64,000 bases of DNA from Deltaproteobacteria bacterium (GTDB lineage: Bacteria > Desulfobacterota > DSM-4660 > Desulfatiglandales > Desulfatiglandaceae): assembly GCA_021737785.1 (NCBI GenBank), contig JAIPDI010000020.1:1-64000 (forward strand). Reading direction: 5' to 3'. Of the stretch, positions 52,050 to 61,415 are shown piece after piece. The notes below the pieces were generated by a model. The model saw nothing but the letters and a program-made list of their open reading frames with translations, made no database searches and was not told the origin of the DNA. The position numbers were made by a program, and so were the translations under genes. Position 1 is the stretch's first letter; each line of letters starts with the position of its first letter.

Positions 52050-54332
52050 TTGGGTGATATCTCTGAAATGGCCCTTGTATGTGAAAAGGACGTTTCTTAT
52101 TTGCCGCACGTTTTAACCCGGGACGTGTTGGGTGGATCCTGGAAACACCTTCAATGTCGCGAGCTTTTCCGCCCTCACTTCAAAGACAGACATGTCGCTT
52201 GCTATGGCTCATCCAATTCCTCAGGCCATGTACGCTGCGGATCGAGTTATCCCCATAAATTTGGACAATGCCTTGCCTGCCCGGTTTTCATGCCGAATGC
52301 TGAAAACGATTCGCTCGATCGGAATCATGTTGTTTTTGATGAAGCGGAAAATTTCGGCTGCCATCTTCTCAAGGCTGCCTTTCAAAAGGAGAGAGATCTT
52401 CTCCAGATCCTGGACAATCTCCCCGACGGTCTTTTCACATGGGACAAAGAGGGCAACATAAATTACTTTAACACCGCAGCAGAGCGAATAGCAGGGATCT
52501 CAGCCTCAGATGCCCTGGGGCTTCACTGCAAGGAGATATTCAAAGAGACAACCTGCCAAACAGGCTGCACGCACAACAAAGGCGGCCAGAAGGGGAAACA
52601 CAACTACAATAAGGAATTTGTAGCGACAACGTTAACGGGCCGAACCATTACGATTACCTCCAGCATCTCCGTGTTGAAGGATCATCATGGCAACGTCATG
52701 GGAGGCGTACAGGTCTTTAAGGACACCTCGGACCGTAAGCGGTTAGAGGATGATCTGAGGCTTTCCGAAAACAAGTACCGTCGCATTTTTGAAGGCTCAA
52801 AGGACATGATCTTCATTACGTCAAAGGAGGGTTCGATCAGAGATGTGAACCAGGCCGCCTTGGATTTGTTGGGTTACGGGAGCAAGGAAGAGTTGCTGTC
52901 ACTCTTTTCCGTGGAAGATGTATATGATACCCCGATGCATTGGCACGTGTTCAAGAAACAGATTGATCGTTATGGATTTGTGAAAGATTTTGAGGCGGGA
53001 TTTAAGCGAAAGGACGGAACCCGCATGCATTGCCTGTTAAGCGGGAACGCCGTGAGAGGGGAAACCGGGGAGATTATCGGGTACGAAGGAATCGTGAAGG
53101 ATATCACAGCAAGGATGGATGCCATCCGAAATCTGCAACAGCGGCACAGGGAACTTTCTCTTTTGAATGCCGTGGCACTTGCCATGAATGCCACTCAAGA
53201 CCTGGACTATATCCTTATGACTGCCCTTCAAAACGTTTTGGATGTCTTGAATCTTACCTCCGGGGGTATCTTTCTGATCGATCATGCAGCTTCCGCTTTT
53301 CCCCTCGGCGTTCAGAAAGGCTTATCCGACTGGGTGAGTAATCATGCCTACGAGCTCGTCCTCCATGATCAGGCCCTCATGAGGGCCTTGCTTAAAAAGG
53401 GCCTCTCTCTTGAACCCAAGTCCAATTTCCCCGCCTTTTCCGCTGACTTGAATGTTGCAGAACTTCGAGGGAAGCCATCCTCACTTCGGCTTACCTGCTT
53501 TTTAATCACCGCAAGAGAAAAGGCGTCGGGATTGATTGCCCTACATGTCCCATCAAGCAGAGATCTCACTGAACAGGATTTTCATCTGCTTGGATCTCTT
53601 GGGAATTTCTTGGGCGGAGCTATTGAAAACACCCGGCTAATCCGGACCGTTCATAAACACCGGGAGGAACTTAAAGGACTGACCTCGAAGCTGTTTCAGT
53701 CACAAGAGATGGAGCGCAGGCGGATTGCACGAGAACTGCACGACGAAGCAGGGCAGGCCTTAACGGGAATCAATTTCACCATGGAAACCATCGAGAAGTC
53801 TGCGCTCCTAGACCCGGACCTTGTGAAAGGGCTTATCTCTGATGTTAAGAAGCAGATTAACCGGACCTACCAGGAAATGCGCCGCTTATCTTACAGACTT
53901 CATCCGCCTCTCTTGAGTGACCTGGGATTGGAGCCGGCACTTGACGCCTACTTGACACGTATTTCCAAACACTCTCAACTGAATATCGAATTCAAAATGG
54001 TCGGTTTTGAAGAACGCCTGGATCGTGAGACCGAAACAGTCCTCTATAGGCTTTCCCAAGAGGCACTTACCAATACGTTGAAGCATGCGAATGCAGAGAA
54101 TTTTAGACTTTCGATCATCAAAAGCTACCCCCATATCATTTTCGCGGCAGAGGATGACGGATCAGGATTTGATTGCGACGAAGTCACTCGGAATAACAAT
54201 ACATTGGGCCTGTTGTCCATGAGAGAACGGGCATCCATGTTAGGCGGGGAATTTTCTCTCCGTTCTTCAAAAGGGAAAGGTACGCGCCTTAGAATCGGAA
54301 TCCCCATCAACGGGTCTTCCCATGCTCGATAA
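52050..54332 (+). CDS. Cys-rich PAS/GAF sensor histidine kinase, NarX class
   Basis: A 760-residue cytoplasmic kinase. Residues 1-110 are rich in cysteines (C11, C36, C51, C63, C74, C77), with QCLACP suggesting metal or cluster binding. PAS 1 (~125-235) contains HCKEIFKETTCQTGCTHNK, again cysteine-rich. PAS 2 (~240-355), a GAF domain (~365-525), a HisKA_3 domain with the phospho-acceptor in IARELHDEAGQALTG and a HATPase domain follow. The start is a TTG at 52050 because AGGAGG lies seven bases before it. It overlaps the response regulator gene by 11 bp. Confidence 0.87.
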   Translation: MGDISEMALVCEKDVSYLPHVLTRDVLGGSWKHLQCRELFRPHFKDRHVACYGSSNSSGHVRCGSSYPHKFGQCLACPVFMPNAENDSLDRNHVVFDEAENFGCHLLKAAFQKERDLLQILDNLPDGLFTWDKEGNINYFNTAAERIAGISASDALGLHCKEIFKETTCQTGCTHNKGGQKGKHNYNKEFVATTLTGRTITITSSISVLKDHHGNVMGGVQVFKDTSDRKRLEDDLRLSENKYRRIFEGSKDMIFITSKEGSIRDVNQAALDLLGYGSKEELLSLFSVEDVYDTPMHWHVFKKQIDRYGFVKDFEAGFKRKDGTRMHCLLSGNAVRGETGEIIGYEGIVKDITARMDAIRNLQQRHRELSLLNAVALAMNATQDLDYILMTALQNVLDVLNLTSGGIFLIDHAASAFPLGVQKGLSDWVSNHAYELVLHDQALMRALLKKGLSLEPKSNFPAFSADLNVAELRGKPSSLRLTCFLITAREKASGLIALHVPSSRDLTEQDFHLLGSLGNFLGGAIENTRLIRTVHKHREELKGLTSKLFQSQEMERRRIARELHDEAGQALTGINFTMETIEKSALLDPDLVKGLISDVKKQINRTYQEMRRLSYRLHPPLLSDLGLEPALDAYLTRISKHSQLNIEFKMVGFEERLDRETETVLYRLSQEALTNTLKHANAENFRLSIIKSYPHIIFAAEDDGSGFDCDEVTRNNNTLGLLSMRERASMLGGEFSLRSSKGKGTRLRIGIPINGSSHAR

Positions 54333-54987
54333 AACCATTAGTCTTTTTCTCGCGGATGATCACACCATTGTTCGGCAGGGCCTGGTAAAGCTCCTGGAGG
54401 GAGAAACCGATCTGCGAGTGGTGGGAGAGGCAGAAAACGGGCGGGAAGCAGTTGAGAAAGTCGAGAAGTTAAAGCCCAATGTCGTGTTGATGGATATCGC
54501 GATGCCTTTGTTAAATGGGATTGAAGCCACTCGGCAAATCAGGAAGGTCTGCCCTCAGACCAAGGTCATCGTCCTTTCCATGCACTCCCACGACCGTTAC
54601 ATCAGCGAGCTGTTCAGCCTTGGTGCATCAGGGTATCTGCTCAAGAACTCCACCGGCATTGACATTATCAACGCCATCCACGCGGCACTCAAGGGAGAGA
54701 CCTACCTGAGTCCATCCATATCACACAAGGTTATTGAAGATTACGTTTCCCTCAAGAGAAAGTCACCTCAGGAGGATCTCTACAACAGCCTTTCCAATCG
54801 GGAGAGAGAAGTCTTTCAAATGATTGCCGAGGGCCGTTCCACCAGGGAGATCTCTGAGATTCTTTACGTCAGTCCGAGCACAGTCAAGACCCATCGCAGT
54901 AACATCATGGAAAAGCTCAACATGGATAATATTTCACAATTAATACAGTTTGCCATTTACCTCGGTATTGTTGAAATCCAAGCCTGA
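54322..54987 (+). CDS. NarL/LuxR-type response regulator
   Basis: A 221-residue regulator with a complete receiver (LFLADDHTIVRQGL, phosphorylation site VVLMDIAMPLLNG, VIVLSMHSHDRYI, YLLKNS) and a LuxR-type helix-turn-helix (LSNREREVFQMIAEGRSTREISEILYVSPSTVKTH). It is translationally coupled to the Cys-rich kinase and closes the methanol locus. Operon B starts 280 bp downstream and is a candidate target along with the mta genes. Confidence 0.92.
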   Translation: MLDKTISLFLADDHTIVRQGLVKLLEGETDLRVVGEAENGREAVEKVEKLKPNVVLMDIAMPLLNGIEATRQIRKVCPQTKVIVLSMHSHDRYISELFSLGASGYLLKNSTGIDIINAIHAALKGETYLSPSISHKVIEDYVSLKRKSPQEDLYNSLSNREREVFQMIAEGRSTREISEILYVSPSTVKTHRSNIMEKLNMDNISQLIQFAIYLGIVEIQA

Positions 54988-55266
54988 GCAGTTTGATCAG
55001 CATTGCAGCAAAAATAGACCTTATTATACCAGAAAACCATCCCGTGGACTATAGCATTCGGCGCGAGCTTCAGCTATGGTCTCTAATAAGAGACCTGTGG
55101 AAGGCTGTTTTACGTTAGCACGCCGGATCATCCTAACTGCGGTTAGAGCCGTTGAAAATCCAGCCGTCTCGGACGATCCGAAGCTCCAAGACGTCTCTGA
55201 ACTGTGTGATAGACGGCGAAGAGGTTCGTTCACTGATAATCATTGGTATAGGACGGAGGGAGGCAT
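54988..55266 (+). promoter_or_regulatory. Leader region of operon B
   Basis: About 280 bp with no gene. Two short perfect inverted repeats stand out: GGTCTC-TAATAA-GAGACC at 55078-55095 and CTAAC-TGCG-GTTAG at 55133-55146. They may be operators for the NarL-type regulator encoded just upstream. No consensus -24/-12 or strong -35/-10 pair was found. Confidence 0.45.
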
Positions 55267-56217
55267 ATGTTTCATTTTGAGAGGGAACAAAAGGTGTGTC
55301 AGGTAGGGGGGGTGAAGTTTGGAGGACAGCCGGGAAGCTATCCCACCGTGGTGTGTTCATCCATCTTTCAAAAGGGAGACAAGGTCTTCGAGGGAAAGAG
55401 AAAGGAGGGTTTCGATGAAAAGAGGGGAGAGGAACTTCTGAAAACTCAGGACCGATTGTGGAGCGAGACAGGAGTCCCTGGAATGGCGGATGTGGTCGCC
55501 AACAGCGAAGAGGAATTCAAGCGGTACATTGACTTCATCACCTCTGTCAGCGACATGCCTTTTTGCGTGGATGCCTGGAAGCTGAAACCCAAGCTGGCCG
55601 GGGCCGCCTACTGCGCGGAAAAGGGGCTCCTGGACCGGATGTTTTACAACAGCCTGACCGTATGGGAAGAGGAACTGGAGACAGAGGTCAGAGAGATCCA
55701 TGGGATGGGCGTCAAGCATGTCCTCCTGGTGGCATTTGATATGGAAGACCAGCTGCCCAAGGGGCGGATCACCGGGACCCAGAAGCTCCTTGATGCCATG
55801 GAAAAAGTGGGCGCCACCTTCGACAGCATCTTTGTGGACACCTCTGTGATGAACGGCCCGGCGGTGGCCTTTTGTGGCCTTGCCAACCGGATGATCAAGG
55901 AGAAATGGGGCTTTCCCACGGGGAGCGCCCCCTCCAATGGGTCGTATATGTGGAAAAAGGCAAAAGAGCTGTGGGGATTCAAAGGCTGGGCTGCCGTAGA
56001 TGCGGGCCTGGAATCGCTGGCGGCCTTTCTGTACCATGACATGATCTTCTCCGGTCCTATGGCCGGGGCTTCCAGGGTATTCCCGGCCATTGCCATGGCC
56101 GATGCCTTTACGGCCGCTGCGGCCTTTGCCGAGACAAAAAGGCTGCCAGAGGACCAGAACCATCCGCTCTTCAAGCTGTTCCCGGAATTTGTGGATCAGC
56201 TCAGGACGGTGGGATAA
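55267..56217 (+). CDS. MtrH-like methyltransferase II (operon B)
   Basis: A 316-residue protein, same length as the operon A copy and alike throughout (VKFGGQPGSYPTVVCSSIFQ, DKVFEGKRKEGFDEKRGEELL, TSVMNGPA.AFCG.ANRMIKE). It should transfer methyl groups from the corrinoid protein encoded at 57352 to tetrahydrofolate. The start follows a weak GGAGGGAGG. The high conservation against operon A suggests either recent duplication or strong selection on the common methyl-acceptor step. Confidence 0.85.
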   Translation: MFHFEREQKVCQVGGVKFGGQPGSYPTVVCSSIFQKGDKVFEGKRKEGFDEKRGEELLKTQDRLWSETGVPGMADVVANSEEEFKRYIDFITSVSDMPFCVDAWKLKPKLAGAAYCAEKGLLDRMFYNSLTVWEEELETEVREIHGMGVKHVLLVAFDMEDQLPKGRITGTQKLLDAMEKVGATFDSIFVDTSVMNGPAVAFCGLANRMIKEKWGFPTGSAPSNGSYMWKKAKELWGFKGWAAVDAGLESLAAFLYHDMIFSGPMAGASRVFPAIAMADAFTAAAAFAETKRLPEDQNHPLFKLFPEFVDQLRTVG

Positions 56218-56269
56218 TTCCCCATACCCTGAGGACAACCGAACCCTTCAGAAGAAAGGAGATTTTCTA

Positions 56270-57325
56270 ATGGCGGAACTGACCCCAAAGGAGCGCGTAC
56301 TCAGGCTGCTGCGCAAAGAGCCGATCGATACCATGCCTTTTTTCAGCGGCATGGGAATGGTGTTGATGCCCGGCATCAAGAAGGCCGGGTACAATTTTCC
56401 AACCATCCACACAGATGCCGAAAGGATGGCCATGTCCGCGGTCTGGACCGCAAGACTCATGGAATTTGATTGTGTGGTGATTCCCTACGACATGACCATG
56501 GAATCGGAGGCCATCGGCAACGAGATCAGTTTATACGAAGAGTCTGAGGACATCCTGTATCCCACCATACCGGAAAAAAGATGGAAGACGATGGACGAGG
56601 TCGTGATCCCTGACAACATCGTGGAACGAGGGAGGCTCCCCCTGATTCCCAAGGCCATCGCGATCATCAAACGAGAGGCCCCGGAGTTGCCCATCGGTTG
56701 CTGGCAACTGGGTCCCTTCACCCAGGCAGGGCAGATGCTTGAGCTGGATATGATCCTGAAGGGTGTATTCAAGCAAAAACAAAAGGTGGAAGAGACCCTG
56801 GACAAGATTACGGAGATGATCATCAAGATCGGGAAGTTCCTCCAGGCATCCGGGTGTGATTATATCACCCTCCGAGAGCCGGGGGTCGCCGCTGATCTCC
56901 TGAACCCCCGCACCTTCCGGGACATGATCAAACCGCGGCTGACCCGTATCCTGGATTCCTGGAAATCCCCCAAGATCCTCCATATCTGCGGGGATACCAA
57001 CCCTCTCATCGAGATGATGAGCGAATGCCATGCGGATGGACTCACCGTGGACATCAAGAACAATATGGCAGAATCCAGGAAAAAGCTGGGTAATGGGGTA
57101 TTGCTCATGGGAAACCTGGACACCTACAAAATCACCTGCGATGAGACTACAACCAAAGAACAGGCCATCGAGGCCGTGAAACAGACCATCGACAATGGGG
57201 CGGACGCGATCATGCCGGGATGCGACATGTGGCCGCCGGTCATCGAAGAAAACACCCGGGCCTGTGTGGAGACGACCCATACCTATGGCCGAAAGCCGAG
57301 TCCTGCGGTGGGAAGGCTTTCATAG
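56270..57325 (+). CDS. UroD-family methyltransferase I (operon B)
   Basis: A 351-residue methyltransferase with the family opening LTPKERVLRLLRKEPIDTMP and the zinc-site pieces LHICGDTNPLIEMM and MPGCDMWPPV, matching the operon A enzyme in motifs but differing at many other positions. It is the likely substrate-recognising O-demethylase of operon B. AAAGGAG lies before the ATG. The last ~15 residues (RKPSPAVGRLS) extend beyond the operon A protein. Confidence 0.8.
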   Translation: MAELTPKERVLRLLRKEPIDTMPFFSGMGMVLMPGIKKAGYNFPTIHTDAERMAMSAVWTARLMEFDCVVIPYDMTMESEAIGNEISLYEESEDILYPTIPEKRWKTMDEVVIPDNIVERGRLPLIPKAIAIIKREAPELPIGCWQLGPFTQAGQMLELDMILKGVFKQKQKVEETLDKITEMIIKIGKFLQASGCDYITLREPGVAADLLNPRTFRDMIKPRLTRILDSWKSPKILHICGDTNPLIEMMSECHADGLTVDIKNNMAESRKKLGNGVLLMGNLDTYKITCDETTTKEQAIEAVKQTIDNGADAIMPGCDMWPPVIEENTRACVETTHTYGRKPSPAVGRLS

Positions 57326-57351
57326 GGAAACCGAGAAAGGAGTGTACGAAC

Positions 57352-58017
57352 ATGGCAACCCAAGAAGAACTGCACAATCGGTTGAGCGACGGAGTGGTGG
57401 AGTATGACGAGGAGGCTGTGAGGAGTGCTGCGCAACAGGTGGTAGAAGAAGGATACGATCCCCTTGAGGCCATTATGGACGGGCTCGCCGCCGGCATGGT
57501 GATTGTGGGGGATCTCTATGATCGAAACGAGTACTTTGTCCCTGAGGTGCTCATGTGTGCGGATGCCCTGTATGCGGGGCTGGATATCCTCAGACCCCTG
57601 GTGCCCAAGGAGGGCAGCTCCACGAAGGGGCAGGTGGTCATCGGCACGGTCCAGGGGGATGTACACGATATCGGCAAGAACCTGGTCAAGATGATGTTTG
57701 ACGTTGGGGGGTTTACGGTTCATGACCTGGGCAGAGACGTTCCCCTAGAGAAGTTCGTGGAAGAGCAATTGCGAACCGATTCAGAGATTGTGGCAATGTC
57801 TGCCATGATGACGACCACTATGCTCGGGATGAAAAAGGTGATTCAGATGATCAAAGAGAAGAATCCCAACGTGGCTATCATGCTGGGAGGTGCCCCCATT
57901 ACCAAAGATGTGGTGAGTCTTTTCGGGGCGGACGGCTATGCCGAATCTGCCGGAAATGCGGTTACCGAGGGCATCAAGATGATCGGTCGTTTGCGAGAAC
58001 TTCAGAAGAAGAAATAG
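57352..58017 (+). CDS. Corrinoid protein (operon B)
   Basis: A 221-residue B12-binding shuttle. The helical cap (YDPLEAIMDGLAAGMVIVGDL) and B12 domain (GTVQGDVHDIGKNLVKMMF with the cobalt-ligating His, GGAPITKDVVSLFGADGYAE) align residue by residue with the operon A protein, with few differences. Start at ATG 57352 after AAAGGAG. It would cycle between the methyltransferase I and II encoded upstream. Confidence 0.9.
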   Translation: MATQEELHNRLSDGVVEYDEEAVRSAAQQVVEEGYDPLEAIMDGLAAGMVIVGDLYDRNEYFVPEVLMCADALYAGLDILRPLVPKEGSSTKGQVVIGTVQGDVHDIGKNLVKMMFDVGGFTVHDLGRDVPLEKFVEEQLRTDSEIVAMSAMMTTTMLGMKKVIQMIKEKNPNVAIMLGGAPITKDVVSLFGADGYAESAGNAVTEGIKMIGRLRELQKKK

Positions 58018-58096
58018 GATGGAGATGTCGTCCCCCCGGGATAGGGCAAAACCGGGGACGTTTACCCGCTTACGAATGAAATAAGGAGAAGTTCTG

Positions 58097-60154
58097 ATGG
58101 TTGATAATCAAGCGATGGTCATTTTTCAGCCTTCGGGCCGGAGGGGGAAGGTGGAAAAGGGGCTGACCCTGATCGAGGCATCGAGACGTCTGGGTGTGGA
58201 TATAGAAAGCTTGTGCGGCGAAAAGAAAAAGTGCGGTAAATGTATTGTCCGAATTGAAGAAGGATATTTTGAAAAATTCGGGATTGATTCGAAGAAAGGA
58301 CATGTGAGCCCATGGCAGGAAGAGGAAGAAAAATTCATCAACGCCGAGAAAAAGGCGGACGGCTACCGCCTCGGTTGTGTGGCGAGGGTGGAAGGGGATG
58401 TGCTGGTTTTTGTTCCGGAAGAATCGAGGGCAGGTAAACAGGTGGTGAGCAAGGCCGCACGGGATATCCCTATCCGACATGATCCCGCAGTGAAGAGCTA
58501 TTATGTAGAGGTGGAAAGGCCGACCTTTGAAGAGCCTACGGGCGATTTTGAGCGGGTGTGCAAGGAATTGGAACGTCTGCACGGGCTGAGACATCTTAGG
58601 ATTGACATTCATGCCCTGAGGGAACTATCCGCCATCCTTCGGGAAGGGGATTGGAAGGTGACCGTGAGCGTATGGATGGATCAGGAGGTCATACGGGTTC
58701 GGCCGGGCAGATGTGAAGATTATTATGGTCTGGCCATTGATATCGGCACCACCACCGTGGCCGGTTATTTCTGCAACCTGAACACCATGCAGGTGATAGA
58801 CACGGTCTCCCTCATGAACCCCCAGTGCAAGTACGGGGAGGACGTGATGGCGCGGATCACGTTTCACATGACCACGCCGGATGGTCTCGAAAGGATGAGC
58901 GCCGATATCGTCGAGGGTCTCAACTGGCTCATTGGCGAGGCCATCAAGGGGACCCATCCCCCTCAAAAAAAGGTGAAGAAAAAAAAGGGCGATGAGGGGC
59001 CTGAGGAATGGATCGAGGCCCCGGAAGAGGGCAAGGCGTACCTGCGCCTTTCCCGGGAGGATATCGAGGATGTGACCATTGTGGGCAATACGGCCATGCA
59101 CCATATTTTGCTCCGGTTGAATCCGGAATATGTTGGCCTGGCCCCGTTCCCCCCTGCCATCCACCACAGCCTGGACATCAAGGCCCGGGATTTGGCTATT
59201 GAAGTGAACCGGGCGGCCTATGTGCACGTGCTGCCCAATGAGGCGGGATTTGTGGGCGCGGATAATGTGGGCGTCCTCATTGCTGAGGCCCCCTACAAGT
59301 CCGAAGAGCTCCAGTTGATCATTGACATCGGGACCAACGGGGAGTTGGTCCTCGGGAACAAACACAAGCTCATCTCCTCGTCCTGTGCCACAGGGCCGGC
59401 CCTGGAGGGGGCGCAGCTGGCCTTCGGGATGCGGGCGGCCCCCGGGGCTATAGAACGGATCAAGATTGACCCTGAAACCCACGAAGTGGACTACAAGGTC
59501 ATTGGACGCGATGCCTGGCGCGGCTTTTCCGAGCCCAAGGAGATGAAGGCCAAGGGGATTTGCGGTTCCGGAATCCTGGATGTGCTGGCAGAACTGTATC
59601 GCACCGGGATTATCACAAAGAGTGGCGTCTTCAGTAAGAAACAGAAATCCAACCGGTTCAGAAGGAACGCAGACAGCAAACAGCCGGAATTCGTCCTTGC
59701 CTGGGCCGAAGAGGCCAGCATTGGAAGGGATATCGTCATTACCCAGAAGGATGTGCGTCAGATCCAGCTGGCCAAAGGGGCCCTCCACTGCGGCTGCAAA
59801 CTGATGATGCGGCGCATGGGGATTGACAAGGTGGATGCGGTCAAGATCGCCGGGGCCTTCGGGACCCATGTGGACCGGGAAAAGGCCCTCATCATGGGGC
59901 TCTTCCCGGATGTTGAGATCGCCAAAATAATCGGCGTCGGCAATGCCGCCGGAGACGGTGCAAGGGCGGCCCTGCTGGACCGGGAAAAGCGGGTGGAGGC
60001 CAATTGGGTATCCCGGAACGTGGAATACATCGAGCTGACGGTGGAAAAGAACTTTCAGCAGGAATTTATGGAGGCCATGCAGATCCCCCACATGAAGGAC
60101 GAGTTTCCTCATCTGGAAGGACTGGTGCCGGAGGAGATCCTTCATCAGAAATAG
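58097..60154 (+). CDS. Reductive activase of corrinoid proteins (operon B)
   Basis: A 685-residue homologue of the activase at 33079. The ferredoxin part has LCGEKKKCGKCIVRI and a later LGCVA; the ASKHA ATPase shows YGLAIDIGTTTVAGYF, VGNTAMHHILLRL, IIDIGTNGELVLGNK, CGSGILDVLAELY and KIAGAFGTHVDREKAL. A Lys-rich insert at ~295-305 differs from the operon A protein. It should keep the operon B corrinoid protein in the Co(I) state using ATP and electrons from a ferredoxin. Confidence 0.9.
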   Translation: MVDNQAMVIFQPSGRRGKVEKGLTLIEASRRLGVDIESLCGEKKKCGKCIVRIEEGYFEKFGIDSKKGHVSPWQEEEEKFINAEKKADGYRLGCVARVEGDVLVFVPEESRAGKQVVSKAARDIPIRHDPAVKSYYVEVERPTFEEPTGDFERVCKELERLHGLRHLRIDIHALRELSAILREGDWKVTVSVWMDQEVIRVRPGRCEDYYGLAIDIGTTTVAGYFCNLNTMQVIDTVSLMNPQCKYGEDVMARITFHMTTPDGLERMSADIVEGLNWLIGEAIKGTHPPQKKVKKKKGDEGPEEWIEAPEEGKAYLRLSREDIEDVTIVGNTAMHHILLRLNPEYVGLAPFPPAIHHSLDIKARDLAIEVNRAAYVHVLPNEAGFVGADNVGVLIAEAPYKSEELQLIIDIGTNGELVLGNKHKLISSSCATGPALEGAQLAFGMRAAPGAIERIKIDPETHEVDYKVIGRDAWRGFSEPKEMKAKGICGSGILDVLAELYRTGIITKSGVFSKKQKSNRFRRNADSKQPEFVLAWAEEASIGRDIVITQKDVRQIQLAKGALHCGCKLMMRRMGIDKVDAVKIAGAFGTHVDREKALIMGLFPDVEIAKIIGVGNAAGDGARAALLDREKRVEANWVSRNVEYIELTVEKNFQQEFMEAMQIPHMKDEFPHLEGLVPEEILHQK

Positions 60155-60227
60155 CGCAGTGTATTTTCCTGGACATATCTCTCTTTCCCCTTCGTGTCAT
60201 GGGGGGAATCCGAGACAGAAGAAGATT

Positions 60228-60569
60228 ATGATCACTGTTCGAATTGAATCGGGTATTTGCGGTCTTGAGACCGTTGTTCGAGCCTTCAAAAGCCAAAGAA
60301 AGAGCGTGGGAATTGCCATAAGGAGCGAATGCGAACAAGTTAAGACCCTCGAAGAGCAACTGCGAAAGCTAGACATGATGGAGATTATCAAAACTCCGAT
60401 TAATAAGAACCTGATTTATGAAAAAGCAGGCAAATGCAATCTCCATTCAAGTTGTCCCGTGCCCTGTGGCATCATCAAGGCGGCCGAGGCGGAACTGGGA
60501 CTGGCCGTGAAAAAGGATGTCCGGATTATTTTCGAAACCGACACGGAGGAGTTGGCCGATGCAGGGTAA
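60228..60569 (+). CDS. Small Cys-rich protein (DUF6951-like), operon B
   Basis: A 113-residue protein homologous to that at 35335-35691: RIESGICGLET, AIRSECEQVKTL and the Cys group KCNLHSSCPVPCGIIKAAEAELGL line up. Three clustered cysteines near residue 70-80 plus two earlier ones could bind a metal or cluster. Its repeated position after the activase gene in two operons is strong evidence of a joint role. Function unknown to me. Confidence 0.72.
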   Translation: MITVRIESGICGLETVVRAFKSQRKSVGIAIRSECEQVKTLEEQLRKLDMMEIIKTPINKNLIYEKAGKCNLHSSCPVPCGIIKAAEAELGLAVKKDVRIIFETDTEELADAG

Positions 60570-61158
60570 CCGGGGAAACGTATACTCATTTGTAAAAGGC
60601 CAGACGGAAAAGGATATCATCAACGAACTCAGGGAATTGGGGGGGAGATATTCTATCCATGAGATCGTTCCCTTGAAGACAAGTGATATCTGCGTTGCCC
60701 AGTGGGTCCGGCTGAAATGCAAATACGGATGCAGGAAGTACGGCACCAACTGGTGCTGCCCTCCCGAAACCCCTTCCCCCGATGAGACCAAGGCCCTTTT
60801 AAGTGAGTACAAAAAGGCCTTGCTCCTTTGTGGAACCTCGAGAAACAGCCAGTTTTATATGGATAATCAGAGAAAGAGGAAGGTCCAGGTCAATGCCTGG
60901 AAGGGAACCGTTGCCCTGGAACGGAGGCTTTTCTTGGAAGGATATTACAAGGCCTTTGCCCTGGTCTCTGAGAATTGCGCGCTTTGCAAAAAATGTTCCT
61001 ATCCCGATGCATGCGCCTTTCCCATGGATAGACGGCCTTCTGTTGAATCCTGTGCCATAGATATCTTTCAGACGCTAAGAAACATAGGAAAAGCGTTCAG
61101 TTTAGCCCATGATGTGACCGAGGAGTATAACTCCTACAGCATTATTTTGCTGGAATAG
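60559..61158 (+). CDS. DUF2284-like Cys-rich metal-binding protein
   Basis: A 199-residue protein with LKCKYGCRKYGTNWCCPPETP (residues ~48-68) and NCALCKKCSYPDACAFP (~132-148), the typical paired cysteine sets of DUF2284 proteins, which are predicted to bind iron-sulfur clusters or metal. It overlaps the previous gene by 11 bases and ends operon B. Operon A has no copy and carries a second UroD-family gene at that place. DUF2284 genes are common in corrinoid methyltransferase loci of anaerobes; the role is unclear. Confidence 0.78.
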   Translation: MQGNRGNVYSFVKGQTEKDIINELRELGGRYSIHEIVPLKTSDICVAQWVRLKCKYGCRKYGTNWCCPPETPSPDETKALLSEYKKALLLCGTSRNSQFYMDNQRKRKVQVNAWKGTVALERRLFLEGYYKAFALVSENCALCKKCSYPDACAFPMDRRPSVESCAIDIFQTLRNIGKAFSLAHDVTEEYNSYSIILLE

Positions 61159-61268
61159 GACTGCTGCGAAGAGAAGGCCTTTTGACCCGGGAGAAAGCGA
61201 GCACCAATACCGTAGAAAACGACGAAATGAGGTGTCGGAAAACGCTTTGAATCCTTAGAGAGGGATGT

Positions 61269-61415
61269 ATGACAAAGGGAGAACTCATCAAGAAGATTGG
61301 GGAGATTCTCAAAACAGACCTCGATCTTGATTTCTTGGAAATCCTAACAGTAGAGGAACTCGAGACCCTGATTGCTTGCATCAGAGACAGGGTGGGTCGC
61401 GTGGGCGAGGATTGA
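61269..61415 (+). CDS. Small acidic protein, 48 aa
   Basis: An open frame of 48 codons (TKGELIKKIGEILKTDLDLD, then FLEILTVEELETLIACIRDR) with GAGAGGG before its ATG. It looks like a compact helical protein, similar in style to small LuxR-associated or carrier-like helices, but no family is certain. It stands alone 110 bp after operon B. Confidence 0.5.
   Translation: MTKGELIKKIGEILKTDLDLDFLEILTVEELETLIACIRDRVGRVGED

Noticed and set aside
29938-57325. True uroporphyrinogen decarboxylases for heme synthesis
   Set aside because: All four UroD-fold proteins carry the HxCG..GC zinc site and lie beside corrinoid-protein genes, marking them as methyltransferases rather than HemE.
58625-60145. 506-codon minus-strand open frame
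   Set aside because: Antisense shadow of the operon B activase; the same shadow appears at the same place in operon A, which reflects the sense-strand sequence rather than a gene.
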